Below the pieces are notes generated by a model that was not told where the DNA came from, did no database searches, and saw only the letters and a list, made by a program, of their open reading frames with translations. The position numbers and the translations under genes are program-made. From an uncultured Eggerthella sp. (lineage in GTDB: Bacteria; Actinomycetota; Coriobacteriia; Coriobacteriales; Eggerthellaceae), in contig CAUASB010000003.1 in NCBI GenBank assembly GCA_958431815.1, positions 1 to 64,000 on the forward strand: a DNA stretch of 64,000 nt. Direction: 5' to 3'. Shown here in pieces: positions 25,544 through 34,462 of the stretch; positions within the stretch are counted from its first letter, which is position 1; the number at the start of each line of letters is the position of its first letter.

Positions 25544-26263
25544 CTATCCACGATACTTGTATTCGAATTCGTACCCATCGCCCAGCGCTGCGGTAAACAT
25601 ATCGGTTAGGTTCGATTCGGCATTCGCTTTTGCCTGGTTCAGAAGATCACCATCTTCGAGAGCATCCTTTTCGCTTTGTTCCTTGCACTGTTTCTGGAAA
25701 GCAACGACATCCTCCACATGGATCGGGTTCAACATGTTGTTGTTTTCCTCCAAGCACCCCGACTTGTCCATATCGGGTTCGTTCGAAATAATGTAGGGTT
25801 GGTCGAGGGTAATCGTGACCTTAGACCCCTGCACATTGATATCCGCCGTTTTTAAATTCACGCCAGCTTTAATTGTTCCCACATAGCGATACCAAAAGCT
25901 ATTTTCCGTGAAAGGAATATCAAAAATATCGAAGAAGGAATTGGCATCCTCTGCCTTATCGACAATGCTGTACTGCTGAGAGACGCTTACCATTTCGTCT
26001 TCCGCGACAATGCGCGAGAAAACAACCGACGGGGACAAACCCTCAGAAGTTCTCATCACCAGACCTTGAGCAAACAAATTGTAGGCAACACCCAAGCACA
26101 GCACGATTCCAACAATCAGTCCGTACAGAAACACTTTTGGCCTTGAGAAAACCCCGCCCTTCTTCTTGGGCTTTTCGTATTTCGGCCCTTTAACCGCTGA
26201 TTCCTTGAATTTCGGCGGATTGATTACTTCGATTTCTCCATTGTCTGCATTGGATTTCTTCAT
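25544..26263 (-). CDS. DUF4230-family membrane-anchored protein
   Basis: 239 residues from ATG 26263 (GGAAGGA upstream). A basic, Pro/Lys-rich cytoplasmic tail is followed by one membrane segment (about 45-66, VFLYGLIVGIVLCLGVAYNLF) and an extracytoplasmic domain. The segment EMVSVSQQYSIVDKAED, then ENSFWYRYVGTIKAGVNLKTADINVQGSKVTITL, is the DUF4230 pattern: an aromatic-rich beta-hairpin repeated in Gram-positive surface proteins of unknown role. First gene of the cassette DUF4230 - 33-residue peptide - glycine zipper - 450-residue protein. Confidence 0.82.
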   Translation of the reverse strand: MKKSNADNGEIEVINPPKFKESAVKGPKYEKPKKKGGVFSRPKVFLYGLIVGIVLCLGVAYNLFAQGLVMRTSEGLSPSVVFSRIVAEDEMVSVSQQYSIVDKAEDANSFFDIFDIPFTENSFWYRYVGTIKAGVNLKTADINVQGSKVTITLDQPYIISNEPDMDKSGCLEENNNMLNPIHVEDVVAFQKQCKEQSEKDALEDGDLLNQAKANAESNLTDMFTAALGDGYEFEYKYRG

Positions 26264-26541
26264 AGCGTCCTTCCGTGCTCCGCAAAATACCAATCTCTGC
26301 CCGCATGCTTCAAACCACCGACCTGATCAGGCCGGCTTTGCCCTCAAATCCACCTTTCGACCCTGCCGCTCGCCAAAAGGCAACGGAGAGTTCGATGGAA
26401 ACAACGTTTACCTCACTTGCATCGATGGAAAACATACTGCGCACTTCACTTTTTTCACCAGCATTCCGGGCAAAGACGCTTACGCATCCTTTTCCGTCTT
26501 CACGCCATCGACGATGTCAATTTCCTTCCACGTTATCCGAA
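26264..26541. other. Intergenic region upstream of the DUF4230 cassette
   Basis: No supported gene. It contains a 9-bp direct repeat TCGATGGAA at 26392-26400 and 26422-26430, exactly 30 bases apart (three helical turns), about 130-165 bases upstream of the DUF4230-like start, a possible regulator site. No clear promoter hexamers were identified. Confidence 0.4.
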
Positions 26542-26573
26542 ATGCCCATCGTCCCCACAGAGACAATGGGCAT
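26542..26573 (-). terminator. Terminator after the lipoprotein gene
   Basis: On the minus strand a fully paired 12-bp stem (one G-U pair) with an 8-base loop: ATGCCCATTGTC and GACGATGGGCAT. Only a short TTT follows. It separates the lipoprotein gene from the DUF4230 cassette. Confidence 0.6.
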
Positions 26574-26626
26574 CGGTCCATATTCTTGTTAATACGGATT
26601 CGACCAAGTCGATCTGAGGCAAAGCC

Positions 26627-27475
26627 CTACTTGCTATTCGAACGAACCGAAGCACTGAGCTTCCCAGTTAACTCACTGTAGAACACGGTTACTTTTACCT
26701 TATCGTTCGAAAAATCGGCAGAAGAGTCTGTAATACTGCCTGCGGAAAGACCAGACTGCTTACACGCATCGAGGTACTCCTTGTAGTCGTCTTGCGTAGA
26801 ACCACAGGTCTCAAAGCTGAAGGAAGTCGAATAGTCACTTACAGACGAAATAACCTGACCTTCTGGGAATGGAATTGCTTTAGCAAATTCACTGTCAGAC
26901 CACTGATCGATGTCCGAAGCGTCCGAGGAAAGACTATAAGTTTGGGAGCCGTAGTCATAGTACTGAGTGTATAACTTACCGTCTGCCACATACTTTATTG
27001 CAAGCATCTCCGGCTCCCAAAGGTCAAATTGCTCTTGGCTGGGAACATACGCCGACCTAAGCAGCACAGGGCGCTCGTTCGAGACCTGGCCAGCTTGAAC
27101 CCTGGTTGCAACAATGCCTTCCACGCGATAATCGCTCCTGAGCGTTTCTTCATCAACCGAGCCATTTTTCAGGAACGAGAAATCTTTACAGAGCTGGTCG
27201 TAAGGGGAGTCTGATTTCGGTGCGAAAGTAACCCCTACCGCCTCAATCTCGTAAGCGCTCTTGTTCTCATAGCTGAATATCATGCATCGCTTGCCGTTCC
27301 ATATCCCCATATTTGCCGACCAATCAACATCGTCAACCTTTACGGCGTCTTTAGACGGAGAGCTGGCGGCTTTCGATTCGCTGTCGCCTTTTGAATCCGA
27401 CGCCGAACATCCCATCAGGCACAATGACATTGCACAAATTACAACAACCGCTACCAACCATTTTGCTTTCTTCAT
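26627..27475 (-). CDS. Uncharacterised lipoprotein
   Basis: 282 residues from ATG 27475. Basic start MKKAKWLVAV, hydrophobic core and lipobox LMGC with the cysteine at residue 23, so it is exported and lipid-anchored on the outer face of the membrane. After a Ser/Lys/Asp linker (24-45) comes a domain beginning VDWSANMGIWNGKRCMIFSYENKS, reminiscent of the FxLYD-type or DUF5067-like extracellular beta domains that describe changes in ionic or secondary amine groups, but no firm family was assigned. Lies 53 bases downstream of the MerR-like gene and is probably co-transcribed with it. Confidence 0.75.
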   Translation of the reverse strand: MKKAKWLVAVVVICAMSLCLMGCSASDSKGDSESKAASSPSKDAVKVDDVDWSANMGIWNGKRCMIFSYENKSAYEIEAVGVTFAPKSDSPYDQLCKDFSFLKNGSVDEETLRSDYRVEGIVATRVQAGQVSNERPVLLRSAYVPSQEQFDLWEPEMLAIKYVADGKLYTQYYDYGSQTYSLSSDASDIDQWSDSEFAKAIPFPEGQVISSVSDYSTSFSFETCGSTQDDYKEYLDACKQSGLSAGSITDSSADFSNDKVKVTVFYSELTGKLSASVRSNSK

Positions 27476-27528
27476 CTCTTTTCCTTTCCTGATGCGAGCG
27501 AGCACGGTGCCTGCTCGCATCTAAACGT

Positions 27529-28473
27529 TTACTCTTCCGGGCGATTCAGCATTCCTATCGCCTCATCGATAAAGTCGAACGAACCGGGGCCAAGCCACAG
27601 CTCGAAGGCAGGCTCGATGCTGGGACAATCCAGCACGCGCGCGAGAACACTGCCGACTGCCGCCGGCCGCACGTCCTCCCTTGCAGACGCCACGCGGGCA
27701 ACCGCTTCTCCCATCCATTCCTGCACTTGCTGCGAACTGGGGCCTTCGTCGCACTGCAGCCAGCGCTGGACCGTTTCCTCAAAGACCTTGACCTCTTCTC
27801 TGCTTGCGGAGGAGCAACTTCCAAGTAACGCAAAACATGCTCGCTCCTCGCTCGCCCCACACGAACACGCCACCGCAACAATCGCCTTCATAGTGCATTC
27901 GTACACCAAGGGAAGAAACGAGCCCTCGTTCTCCGTTGCGGCACGAAGCAACTGACCGCAAGCAATTTGCCGCTCCAGCTCATCACGTTGGGCAAGCATG
28001 AGAGAAACTTGCGCATCGAGCATCGAGTAGCCCCGCTCAGATGCCTCGAACTCCCTAAACGCTTCGGCGCTTTCTACCAGGCTCATGCCCTTATTCCGAT
28101 GGCACTTCACCACAAACAGCTTCGCCAGATCTTTGACGGAATAGCCACGCTTGCCCCATGAACTGTCCTCGGGCTGCAATATGGCAACACCACCCTTGCC
28201 GCTGTAGCACGCCCGCTGGATGTCGCGACGCGAAAGGCCAATCAGCTTTTCAACCTGGGATATCTTCCATTCCCGCATTGCCATTTCGGTTTCTCTCACC
28301 TCCCCGTTTTCACGAAAGCTGTTCAACCGTTGAACAGCAAGCTCGAACGCTCCAACTGGGCGGCAGGCGGGGTGTCCGCTTTGCCATTCCTGCCCGCAAT
28401 GCTCTGCCTTTGCTTCTCGCGGCGTACGAGAATCGCTTTGGGAAAAGAACACTTCCCTTTCTTCATTTGCCAT
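27529..28473 (-). CDS. MerR-like transcriptional regulator
   Basis: 314 residues from ATG 28473 (GGAGG six to seven bases upstream); the open frame to 28644 has no ribosome-binding site. A MerR-type winged helix is seen at about 70-140: WKISQVEKLIGLSRRDIQRACYSG, then the wing region, then YSVKDLAKLFVVKCHRNKGMSLVES. The remainder (150-314) is helical with a cluster of cysteines and acidic residues (VACSCGASEERACFALLGSC) and may sense a ligand or metal; this is inference. The 56-residue N-terminal extension is polar and unusual for MerR. The 670 bases upstream carry repeated heptamers that could be its sites. Confidence 0.7.
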   Translation of the reverse strand: MANEEREVFFSQSDSRTPREAKAEHCGQEWQSGHPACRPVGAFELAVQRLNSFRENGEVRETEMAMREWKISQVEKLIGLSRRDIQRACYSGKGGVAILQPEDSSWGKRGYSVKDLAKLFVVKCHRNKGMSLVESAEAFREFEASERGYSMLDAQVSLMLAQRDELERQIACGQLLRAATENEGSFLPLVYECTMKAIVAVACSCGASEERACFALLGSCSSASREEVKVFEETVQRWLQCDEGPSSQQVQEWMGEAVARVASAREDVRPAAVGSVLARVLDCPSIEPAFELWLGPGSFDFIDEAIGMLNRPEE

Positions 28474-28711
28474 CTTTTGCCTCCATAACGACGGAATTAC
28501 GTGTGACGAGGCGAGCCCGTCGTTATAGGGCGTGTGAATTGTGCGAGGACACCTGGACGAAACGCCCCCTTGAAAAGGCGCATGAGGGATTTCGCCCGCA
28601 CGAGAAGAAATTCGTTCGAACAAAAGGAGCGCAGCGCAGCCCAAGGCCCAAGCGATGGCAAAAATTGCGCTTTACGTATGATTCGAAAGCGATTTCGCGA
28701 AATTCGAGGGG

Positions 28712-28838
28712 TTCGTGGCAAGATTCCGCCGTAACGTATGCCCTTAAGCCGAAATAGCGCCTGTTTTCATACGTTTCGGCTCCCTTTTGCCATTTCAACA
28801 GGGAAAATGAATACGTTTGGAGGAGTTCTTGCCACGAA
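28712..28838. repeat. Long inverted repeat upstream of the MerR-like gene
   Basis: Arms 28712-28740 and 28810-28838. The outer 12 bases, TTCGTGGCAAGA and its complement, are perfect; inner parts match with interruptions and each includes an ACGTATG/AATACGT heptamer. A second stem (AGCCGAAA/TTTCGGCT) lies in the loop. Confidence 0.7.
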
Positions 28839-28951
28839 GGGGCCCAATTCGCTCAAAAAAGCAAATTGCGCATACGTTTCGCGCGAAACTTGCCAGGCAA
28901 GCAGTTCAATCGAGCGAAACACGGGCTTGTGGGACGCTAAGTAAGCGGGTC

Positions 28952-29043
28952 GGTTGCGCAAAACGCGGACTTACCAAGCAGGCAAACTGATTGCGCAGGT
29001 CGAAGGACCGACCAGGCGGCGGGCTGGTTGCGCAAAACGCGGA
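28952..29043 (+). repeat. Pair of 18-bp direct repeats
   Basis: GGTTGCGCAAAACGCGGA occurs at 28952-28969 and 29026-29043, 74 bases apart, with a partial ATTGCGCAGG copy between. They stand 100-190 bases upstream of the MFS gene. Role unknown: decayed duplication or regulator sites. Confidence 0.7.
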
Positions 29044-29144
29044 ATTTGGCAGGTGGACATACGTCAGCCAAAACGCAACAATGTATGCTCTTCAAAGCAA
29101 AAGCTCGGCCAGCGGAAAGCCACGAGTAGAAGGAGCAGAACCAG

Positions 29145-30548
29145 ATGCAGCCGCTCAAACAGCACAAACGAACCACATTCTTGATAAGCTGCGTCATTTT
29201 CCTAGTAGCGCTGAACCTTCGTCCCGCCATCGTTGCAGTCGGCCCGTTGCTTTCCAGCATCGGCGCCGCTTTCGGATGGGGCGAATCGCTGCAGGGACTT
29301 CTAGGCGCGCTCCCCTTGCTGGCCTTTGCGCTGTTCAGCATCTTCGTCAGCAGCATCACGGCAAAGTTCAGCACCGACAAAGTACTGTTCTGGGCACTGA
29401 TCGTGCTCGCGGCCGGGTGCCTTGTCCGCTCATTTTTCGGCGAAGGCACCGTATGGGCCGGTACTTTATTAATAGGTGCATCCATTGCCGTGGGGAACGT
29501 GCTGGCACCCGCCATCGTAAAGCGTGATTTTTCCGGAAACATTCCCGTTGCCACTGGCGCATACTCCGCCTGCGTAACATCCGGCTCGGCAATTGCGGGG
29601 CTTAGCGCCTCTGCTGCAGCCGACGCGTTGGGCGGATGGCAGCTGGCACTGGCTCTGTGGGCACTGCCGGCGCTCATCGCAGCCGCCCTGTGGCTTCTGC
29701 GCTCGCACTACCTGCAAAAGCAACGCCAAACAACACATGAAGCAGACGAAACGGCAGCCCGCAAAGCGAATACGACCGCCATGCGGAGAAAAGGCGCACC
29801 CCAACACGTAAGCGCCCCCGCCCCGGAAGCCGAAAACCCCGCATCGCCAAGCAGGCAGACCAGGGGGCTTGAATCCCGCGCAGACGAAAGCGCAGCACAC
29901 AAAAAGCGCCTTCCCGAACCCACCGGAACCCCCAAAGATGCAAACCCCGAGCGCCCTATGCGTGCATTGCTGCGCAGGCCTTCCACTTGGCTGGTTACGC
30001 TGTTCATGGGCTTGCAATCTGCCGCGTTCTACACGTTTTGCAATTGGCTTCCCAGCATTGCCACCGCTGCTGGCTTTACTAGCGGCGAAGCAGGCATTCA
30101 CCTTTTCATATTCCAGATGCTGGGCATCTTCTCAGGCCTGGCAATCCCCCGCTTCATGTATGTGCATGGCAACCAAATCTGCGCGGGAATCCTGGCAAGC
30201 GCCCCGCTGGTTGTTGCTTCGGCAGGATGGCTTTTCGCCCCGCAGCTTTCCCTTATTTGGAGCATCTTCGGAGGCATAGGCCAGGGCGCATCGCTGGTAG
30301 TGGCGCTAACCCTTATCTCGCTGCGCGGCAGAACACACGCGGAAACCATCGCGCTTTCAGGGTTCGCCCAGTCGCTGGGCTATCTGATTGCAGCCTGCGG
30401 GCCATTCGTGTTCGGGGTGCTCACCGAAGCAACAGCAAGCTTCGGCGCACCGCTTGCCTTTATGCTCGCCCTTGCCATAGCGCAATGCGCAATATCGGCT
30501 CTAGCAGGCAAAACCCCATCCCCCACACAAGCGCCTCACCGCGCGTAG
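29145..30548 (+). CDS. MFS transporter, CynX/NimT (cyanate/2-nitroimidazole) family
   Basis: 467 residues with twelve predicted membrane helices. LNLRPAIVAVGPLLSSI in helix 1 and the GIFSGLAIPRFMY / GIGQGASLVVALTLISLRGRTHAETIALSGFAQSLGYLIAACGPFVFGVL segments match the CynX/NimT family of MFS carriers. The central cytoplasmic loop (about 188-262) is unusually long, polar and Ala/Glu/Lys/Pro-rich, absent from E. coli CynX. AAGGAG lies about 10 bases before the ATG. Substrate unknown; an efflux or anion-uptake role is inferred. Confidence 0.87.
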   Translation: MQPLKQHKRTTFLISCVIFLVALNLRPAIVAVGPLLSSIGAAFGWGESLQGLLGALPLLAFALFSIFVSSITAKFSTDKVLFWALIVLAAGCLVRSFFGEGTVWAGTLLIGASIAVGNVLAPAIVKRDFSGNIPVATGAYSACVTSGSAIAGLSASAAADALGGWQLALALWALPALIAAALWLLRSHYLQKQRQTTHEADETAARKANTTAMRRKGAPQHVSAPAPEAENPASPSRQTRGLESRADESAAHKKRLPEPTGTPKDANPERPMRALLRRPSTWLVTLFMGLQSAAFYTFCNWLPSIATAAGFTSGEAGIHLFIFQMLGIFSGLAIPRFMYVHGNQICAGILASAPLVVASAGWLFAPQLSLIWSIFGGIGQGASLVVALTLISLRGRTHAETIALSGFAQSLGYLIAACGPFVFGVLTEATASFGAPLAFMLALAIAQCAISALAGKTPSPTQAPHRA

Positions 30549-30650
30549 CCTGCGGCAGCTAAGGGCGGTCAAAATATTTCCCAATGCGGTCCTTTTCGTT
30601 GCCATCTGCCCAGATACACGGGATAATTAGTAGGTTGGAGGTGGGGTGCC

Positions 30651-32294
30651 ATGGGCCTATTCGGATCGCGCAAAAAAGACAGCGATAACCGCAATTACGA
30701 TCTTTTCGAAACAGCGCAGCAGCAAGCTGGCAAAAACGTGCAGATACTCCTGCGCAAAAATGACCTGTACCCTGTCCACATCTCGTCGAATTTCGAACGC
30801 GTGATGGGCGTTGCCCCCGCACGCTTGGTAGACGACGTGGAAACGTTGTTCCGCTTTGCCGCCGAAGACGACTACGCAACGCTTAAGCGACAAGCGAAGA
30901 ACTGGGACGGGCTTTCGCCCCTTCAGTTGGAGGCAACGTATCTTGCGCCCACCACCCCGCAACAGAAAAAACGCCTGAGGGTTGATGTCTGCCCGGTTTT
31001 GGAGGGCGACTACTTCTTCGTTACCGTCACCGACATTACCGCCGAATACAGCAAGGTGGAATCCCTGGAAAAGCAACGCGACAAAGCCGTTGCCGCCGTG
31101 CGCGACCGCGCCGATTTCATGAGCCAGATGAGCCATGAAATCCGCACACCGCTCAACGGCATCAAGGGCATGATCGCCCTGGCGCAGCAGCACTGTAGCC
31201 AGGAAGAGCGCCTGCTGGACGATCTTTCTCGCGCGTCCGACCTTTCCGACTACCTGCTTTCGCTGGTAAATGATGTTCTTGACATGAGCCGCCTGAACAG
31301 CGGACACGTGGAACTCGAGCAACGCCCCTTCGACTTGCGCCTTGTGGCGAAGGAGCTACGCACCATGTTCGAGGGCCAAGCGTCCGACAAAGGCCTTGCC
31401 TTCACCGTGGAAGCCGAGGAATGCAACACCGTGTTCCTGCAAGGTGATCGCATGCGCCTAAACCAGATTCTGGTGAACTTCGTTTCCAATGCGCTTAAGT
31501 TCACCGACAAGGGCGGCCAAGTAAGCGTCACCTTCCGCGAAATGTACCGCACCGCCGATGAAGTGAACTACATGATCCGTGTGCGCGACACCGGCAAGGG
31601 CATGGATCCGCGCTTCGTAAGCCGCATCTTCAAGCCCTTCGAGCAGGAAGACCGCACCATCGCCCGCCGCTACGGTGGCACAGGCCTTGGCATGGCCATC
31701 ACCAATGCCCTGGTAGACCTGATGAACGGCAAAATCGTGGTCGATACTGAAATCGGCCACGGTACCGACTTCACGGTGTACATCCCCTTCAAAACGGCAA
31801 CCGCCGCGCAAACCGAAGAACTTGCCGAAAAGGGCGAAACGCTTGAGACCTACCACGGCTCCAAGAAAGACACCCTTGAATACGAGTTCAAGGGCAAGCA
31901 CTTCCTGATGGCGGAAGACAACGACCTGAACGCGCTTATTACCACCGAGGTCCTGCGCAACTTGGGCACCACAGTAGACGTTGCCAACGACGGCCCGGTA
32001 GTGGTGAAGATGTTCGCCGAATCCCAGCCGGGCACCTACGACGCCATTCTCATGGATATCCAGATGCCCACCTTCAGCGGATGGGAAGCAGCAAGACGCA
32101 TCCGCGCGCTTCCGCGCGATGATGCGCAAATCGTGCCCATCATCGCCCTTTCCGCCAACAACTATGTGGAAGACGCACGCAATTCCCGCGCAGCCGGTAT
32201 GAACGGCCACACGGGCAAACCTATCGAAATCGCCGAGCTCAAGGCGCAGCTGGCCGCAGCTGAAGCCGAATCGGCCTACATAAGGGAGAAGTAA
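30651..32294 (+). CDS. Soluble hybrid sensor histidine kinase (PAS-HisKA-HATPase-REC)
   Basis: 547 residues without membrane segments. PAS-like domain about 30-135, HisKA with the phospho-acceptor H162 in SHEIRTPLNG, HATPase with NALKFTDKGGQV (N box), DTGKGMDP (G1) and GGTGLGMAI (G2), and a C-terminal receiver (about 418-540) with MAEDNDLN acid pocket, LMDIQMPTFSGWEA (phospho-acceptor aspartate) and the GKPIE lysine. The stop is directly followed by the ATG of the MoxR gene with no gap, so it is the first gene of the operon and may control or respond to it. No phosphotransfer protein or output regulator is adjacent. Confidence 0.92.
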   Translation: MGLFGSRKKDSDNRNYDLFETAQQQAGKNVQILLRKNDLYPVHISSNFERVMGVAPARLVDDVETLFRFAAEDDYATLKRQAKNWDGLSPLQLEATYLAPTTPQQKKRLRVDVCPVLEGDYFFVTVTDITAEYSKVESLEKQRDKAVAAVRDRADFMSQMSHEIRTPLNGIKGMIALAQQHCSQEERLLDDLSRASDLSDYLLSLVNDVLDMSRLNSGHVELEQRPFDLRLVAKELRTMFEGQASDKGLAFTVEAEECNTVFLQGDRMRLNQILVNFVSNALKFTDKGGQVSVTFREMYRTADEVNYMIRVRDTGKGMDPRFVSRIFKPFEQEDRTIARRYGGTGLGMAITNALVDLMNGKIVVDTEIGHGTDFTVYIPFKTATAAQTEELAEKGETLETYHGSKKDTLEYEFKGKHFLMAEDNDLNALITTEVLRNLGTTVDVANDGPVVVKMFAESQPGTYDAILMDIQMPTFSGWEAARRIRALPRDDAQIVPIIALSANNYVEDARNSRAAGMNGHTGKPIEIAELKAQLAAAEAESAYIREK

Positions 32295-33245
32295 ATGATC
32301 GTCGAGCAGTCAAAATCTATCATCGCCGAGGTGAACAAGGCGCTTGTTGGCAAGCAAGACGTCGTGGAAAAGGCCCTGATGGCCATCTACGCGGGCGGTC
32401 ATATCCTCCTGGAAGACGTTCCCGGCACCGGCAAAACCACGTTGGCGCAGGCTCTTTCGAAGGCGCTTGACCTGGAATGCAAGCGTATCCAGTTCACGCC
32501 CGACACCATGCCTTCCGACATCACCGGCTTCACCATGTACAACCGCAAAACCAGCGAGTTCACGTTCAACTGGGGCGCCGTTAACTGCAACCTGCTCCTG
32601 GCAGACGAAATCAACCGCACCAGCGCCAAAACGCAGTCGGCTTTGCTGGAGGTAATGGAAGAGCTTTCCGTAACGGTAGATGGCGTAACCCGCCCCGTAC
32701 CGCGTCCGTTCGTGTGCATCGCAACCGAAAACCCCGTAGGCTCCGCCGGCACCCAGCCTTTGCCCGACAGCCAGCTTGACCGCTTCATGGTTCGCCTGAG
32801 CATCGGGTACCCCACCGCCGCGGACCAGGTGAACATCCTGAAGGCGAAGCGCTATTCCAATCCTCTTGATGACATTCAGCCGAAGGTTAGCCGCGACGAC
32901 CTGCTAGGCGTACAGAACTTCCTGGGCAACGTGCAGATTGCCGACAGCGTGCTCGATTACATCGTGCGCCTGTGCGAGGAAACGCGCATGCAAAGCCTGG
33001 TTGAGCTGGGCGTTAGCCCCCGTGGCGTCATTGCTTTGGCCCGCATGGCACGCGCCTGCGCCCTTATCCGCGAACGCGACTTCGTAACCCCCGAAGATGT
33101 GCGCGAGGTGTTCAAGGCTGTATGCGCCCATCGTATGGTTCTGAAGCCGCAGGCACGCATCGAGTCTATTACCGCCGACTACATCCTTGACCAGGTTATG
33201 CAAAGCGTGCCCGCTCCCTCCATGGGCCAGCACAGCGCACGATAG
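32295..33245 (+). CDS. MoxR-family AAA+ ATPase
   Basis: 316 residues. Walker A PGTGKTT (43-49), Walker B LLLADEINR (100-108), the ATENPVGSAGTQPLPDSQLDRFMVRL sensor/arginine-finger region and the C-terminal lid with RGVIALARMARACALIRERDFVTPEDV. MoxR proteins act as chaperones for maturation of surface or metalloprotein complexes and are typically coupled with DUF58 and transglutaminase-like genes, as found here. Translation probably coupled to the kinase gene. Confidence 0.95.
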   Translation: MIVEQSKSIIAEVNKALVGKQDVVEKALMAIYAGGHILLEDVPGTGKTTLAQALSKALDLECKRIQFTPDTMPSDITGFTMYNRKTSEFTFNWGAVNCNLLLADEINRTSAKTQSALLEVMEELSVTVDGVTRPVPRPFVCIATENPVGSAGTQPLPDSQLDRFMVRLSIGYPTAADQVNILKAKRYSNPLDDIQPKVSRDDLLGVQNFLGNVQIADSVLDYIVRLCEETRMQSLVELGVSPRGVIALARMARACALIRERDFVTPEDVREVFKAVCAHRMVLKPQARIESITADYILDQVMQSVPAPSMGQHSAR

Positions 33246-33293
33246 CCGCCAAGAAAACGCAACCCATCAAAACGCAGCAGGAACAAGGCAAGC

Positions 33294-34460
33294 ATGGTAG
33301 TGAATAGAGTCATATATGCAATTGCCCTGATAGGTGCTCTGTGCACCTTCATCGCAACCAACAGCGCCGCAGCATTGACGCTGACGATAGCGGTTGCCCT
33401 TGCGCCGTTTGCCGGCATTTCTGCGAGCTTGTTTGCCTCGAAGAAAACCCGGGTCACCTTCGAAACGCAGCCTTCTTGCACCGTTGGACAAGATCAGGCC
33501 CTGGAAATTTCCTTGCAGCGCCCCATGCCGCTTCGCGGCCGCATGGAGCTTTCCCTTTCCTGTCATAACCTGCTTTTGGAAACCACCGAAAACATTACCG
33601 TCAGCCTGGCGCCCTCTATCGCGCGCCACGAAAAGTATCTGTTCCCCTTGGAAACCGACACCTGCGGCCACATTGTTGTCTCGCTTGCGTCGATGCGCGT
33701 TATCGACATTATGGGTTTTACCAAAATCAGGGTACGCCAGGCGAAGCTGAGCACCTCGTATACGGTGTATCCCCCGATCAACGACATATCGATACGCGCA
33801 GAACGCGCAAGCTTCACCACGTTTTCCGGATCTTCCTACGATCGCCAGAAGAAGGGCCAAGACCACACCGAGGTATTCGAAGTGCGCGACTTCCACAACG
33901 GCGATTCGCTCAAATCGGTGCATTGGAAGCTTTCTGCGCGCTTCGATGACTTGCTGGTGCGTGAGCCTTCCCGCCCCACCGAGCACAATGTGGTGCTGCT
34001 GTGCGACACGCATGCTTACCACCTTACCGATGTGGGACAGCTGGGTGTCCTGAACGCAGCGCTTGGCATGCTTGCGTCCATCAGCCTTGCGCTGGTTCGT
34101 CAAGGCGTTGAGCATACCGTGGCGCAAAGCGATGGCAAAGTTCTGCATACGCGCTTCGTGGAAAACCGCGTGCATTTCGATGAAATGGTCGATGAACTGA
34201 TGGACCTGCCCCTTCCCCATGGGGCAACTACCGATGCCGCTCCTTTCCAGCTAGACAAACGAACGCAAATGGACACTAAAGTTGTGCTCATCACCAATCT
34301 GCCCGACGATACGCTTCCCGCAAAGCTCAACGAGATCGCCGATCTGTGCGTTGTCCGCATCAGCAGCAACGGCACCGCTGGTGTTGACGAATCGGGCGGT
34401 TACCCCCTCATCCACCTTCCGGTAAGCGCAGTGGCTGAGACCAAGATCTTGGAGTTTTAG
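33294..34460 (+). CDS. DUF58 domain protein
   Basis: 388 residues. Two N-terminal membrane segments (about 5-50), an extracytoplasmic or membrane-proximal beta domain, then the DUF58 core: DRQKKGQDHTEVFEVRDFHNGDSLKSVHWKLSARFDDLLVREPSRPTEHNVVLL (about 182-236), matching the family R-x-Y-x-x-GD-x-x-R-x-I-x-W-K-x-S-A-R pattern. The C-terminal half resembles a vWA-like fold. Works with the MoxR ATPase upstream by family context. GGAACAAGG precedes the ATG. Confidence 0.9.
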   Translation: MVVNRVIYAIALIGALCTFIATNSAAALTLTIAVALAPFAGISASLFASKKTRVTFETQPSCTVGQDQALEISLQRPMPLRGRMELSLSCHNLLLETTENITVSLAPSIARHEKYLFPLETDTCGHIVVSLASMRVIDIMGFTKIRVRQAKLSTSYTVYPPINDISIRAERASFTTFSGSSYDRQKKGQDHTEVFEVRDFHNGDSLKSVHWKLSARFDDLLVREPSRPTEHNVVLLCDTHAYHLTDVGQLGVLNAALGMLASISLALVRQGVEHTVAQSDGKVLHTRFVENRVHFDEMVDELMDLPLPHGATTDAAPFQLDKRTQMDTKVVLITNLPDDTLPAKLNEIADLCVVRISSNGTAGVDESGGYPLIHLPVSAVAETKILEF

Positions 34461-34462
34461 CC

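Larger units (their letters stand above)
28474..29144. other. Repeat-rich 671-bp region between the MerR-like and MFS genes
   Basis: No gene is supported; short ORFs in several frames lack ribosome-binding sites. It holds ACGTATG/CATACGT heptamers at 28674, 28734, 28768, 28871 and 29058 (plus a one-mismatch copy at 28810), a long inverted repeat at 28712-28838, a perfect 14-bp palindrome GTTTCGCGCGAAAC at 28876-28889, and an 18-bp direct repeat in its right part. It also contains the promoters of the two divergent genes. Confidence 0.6.

Noticed and set aside
26275..26592. 105-residue plus-strand ORF in the gap before the DUF4230 cassette
   Set aside because: GTG start without ribosome-binding site; overlaps a terminator and opposes the operon direction.
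28474..29144. CRISPR array or insertion sequence in the repeat-rich region
   Set aside because: Repeats are too few and irregular for CRISPR, and no transposase fragment or target-site duplication was found.
30651..32294. Hybrid kinase as an N-terminally truncated membrane sensor
   Set aside because: The ATG is followed by a complete PAS-like domain, and no membrane helix is seen in the upstream sequence; soluble sensors of this form are common.
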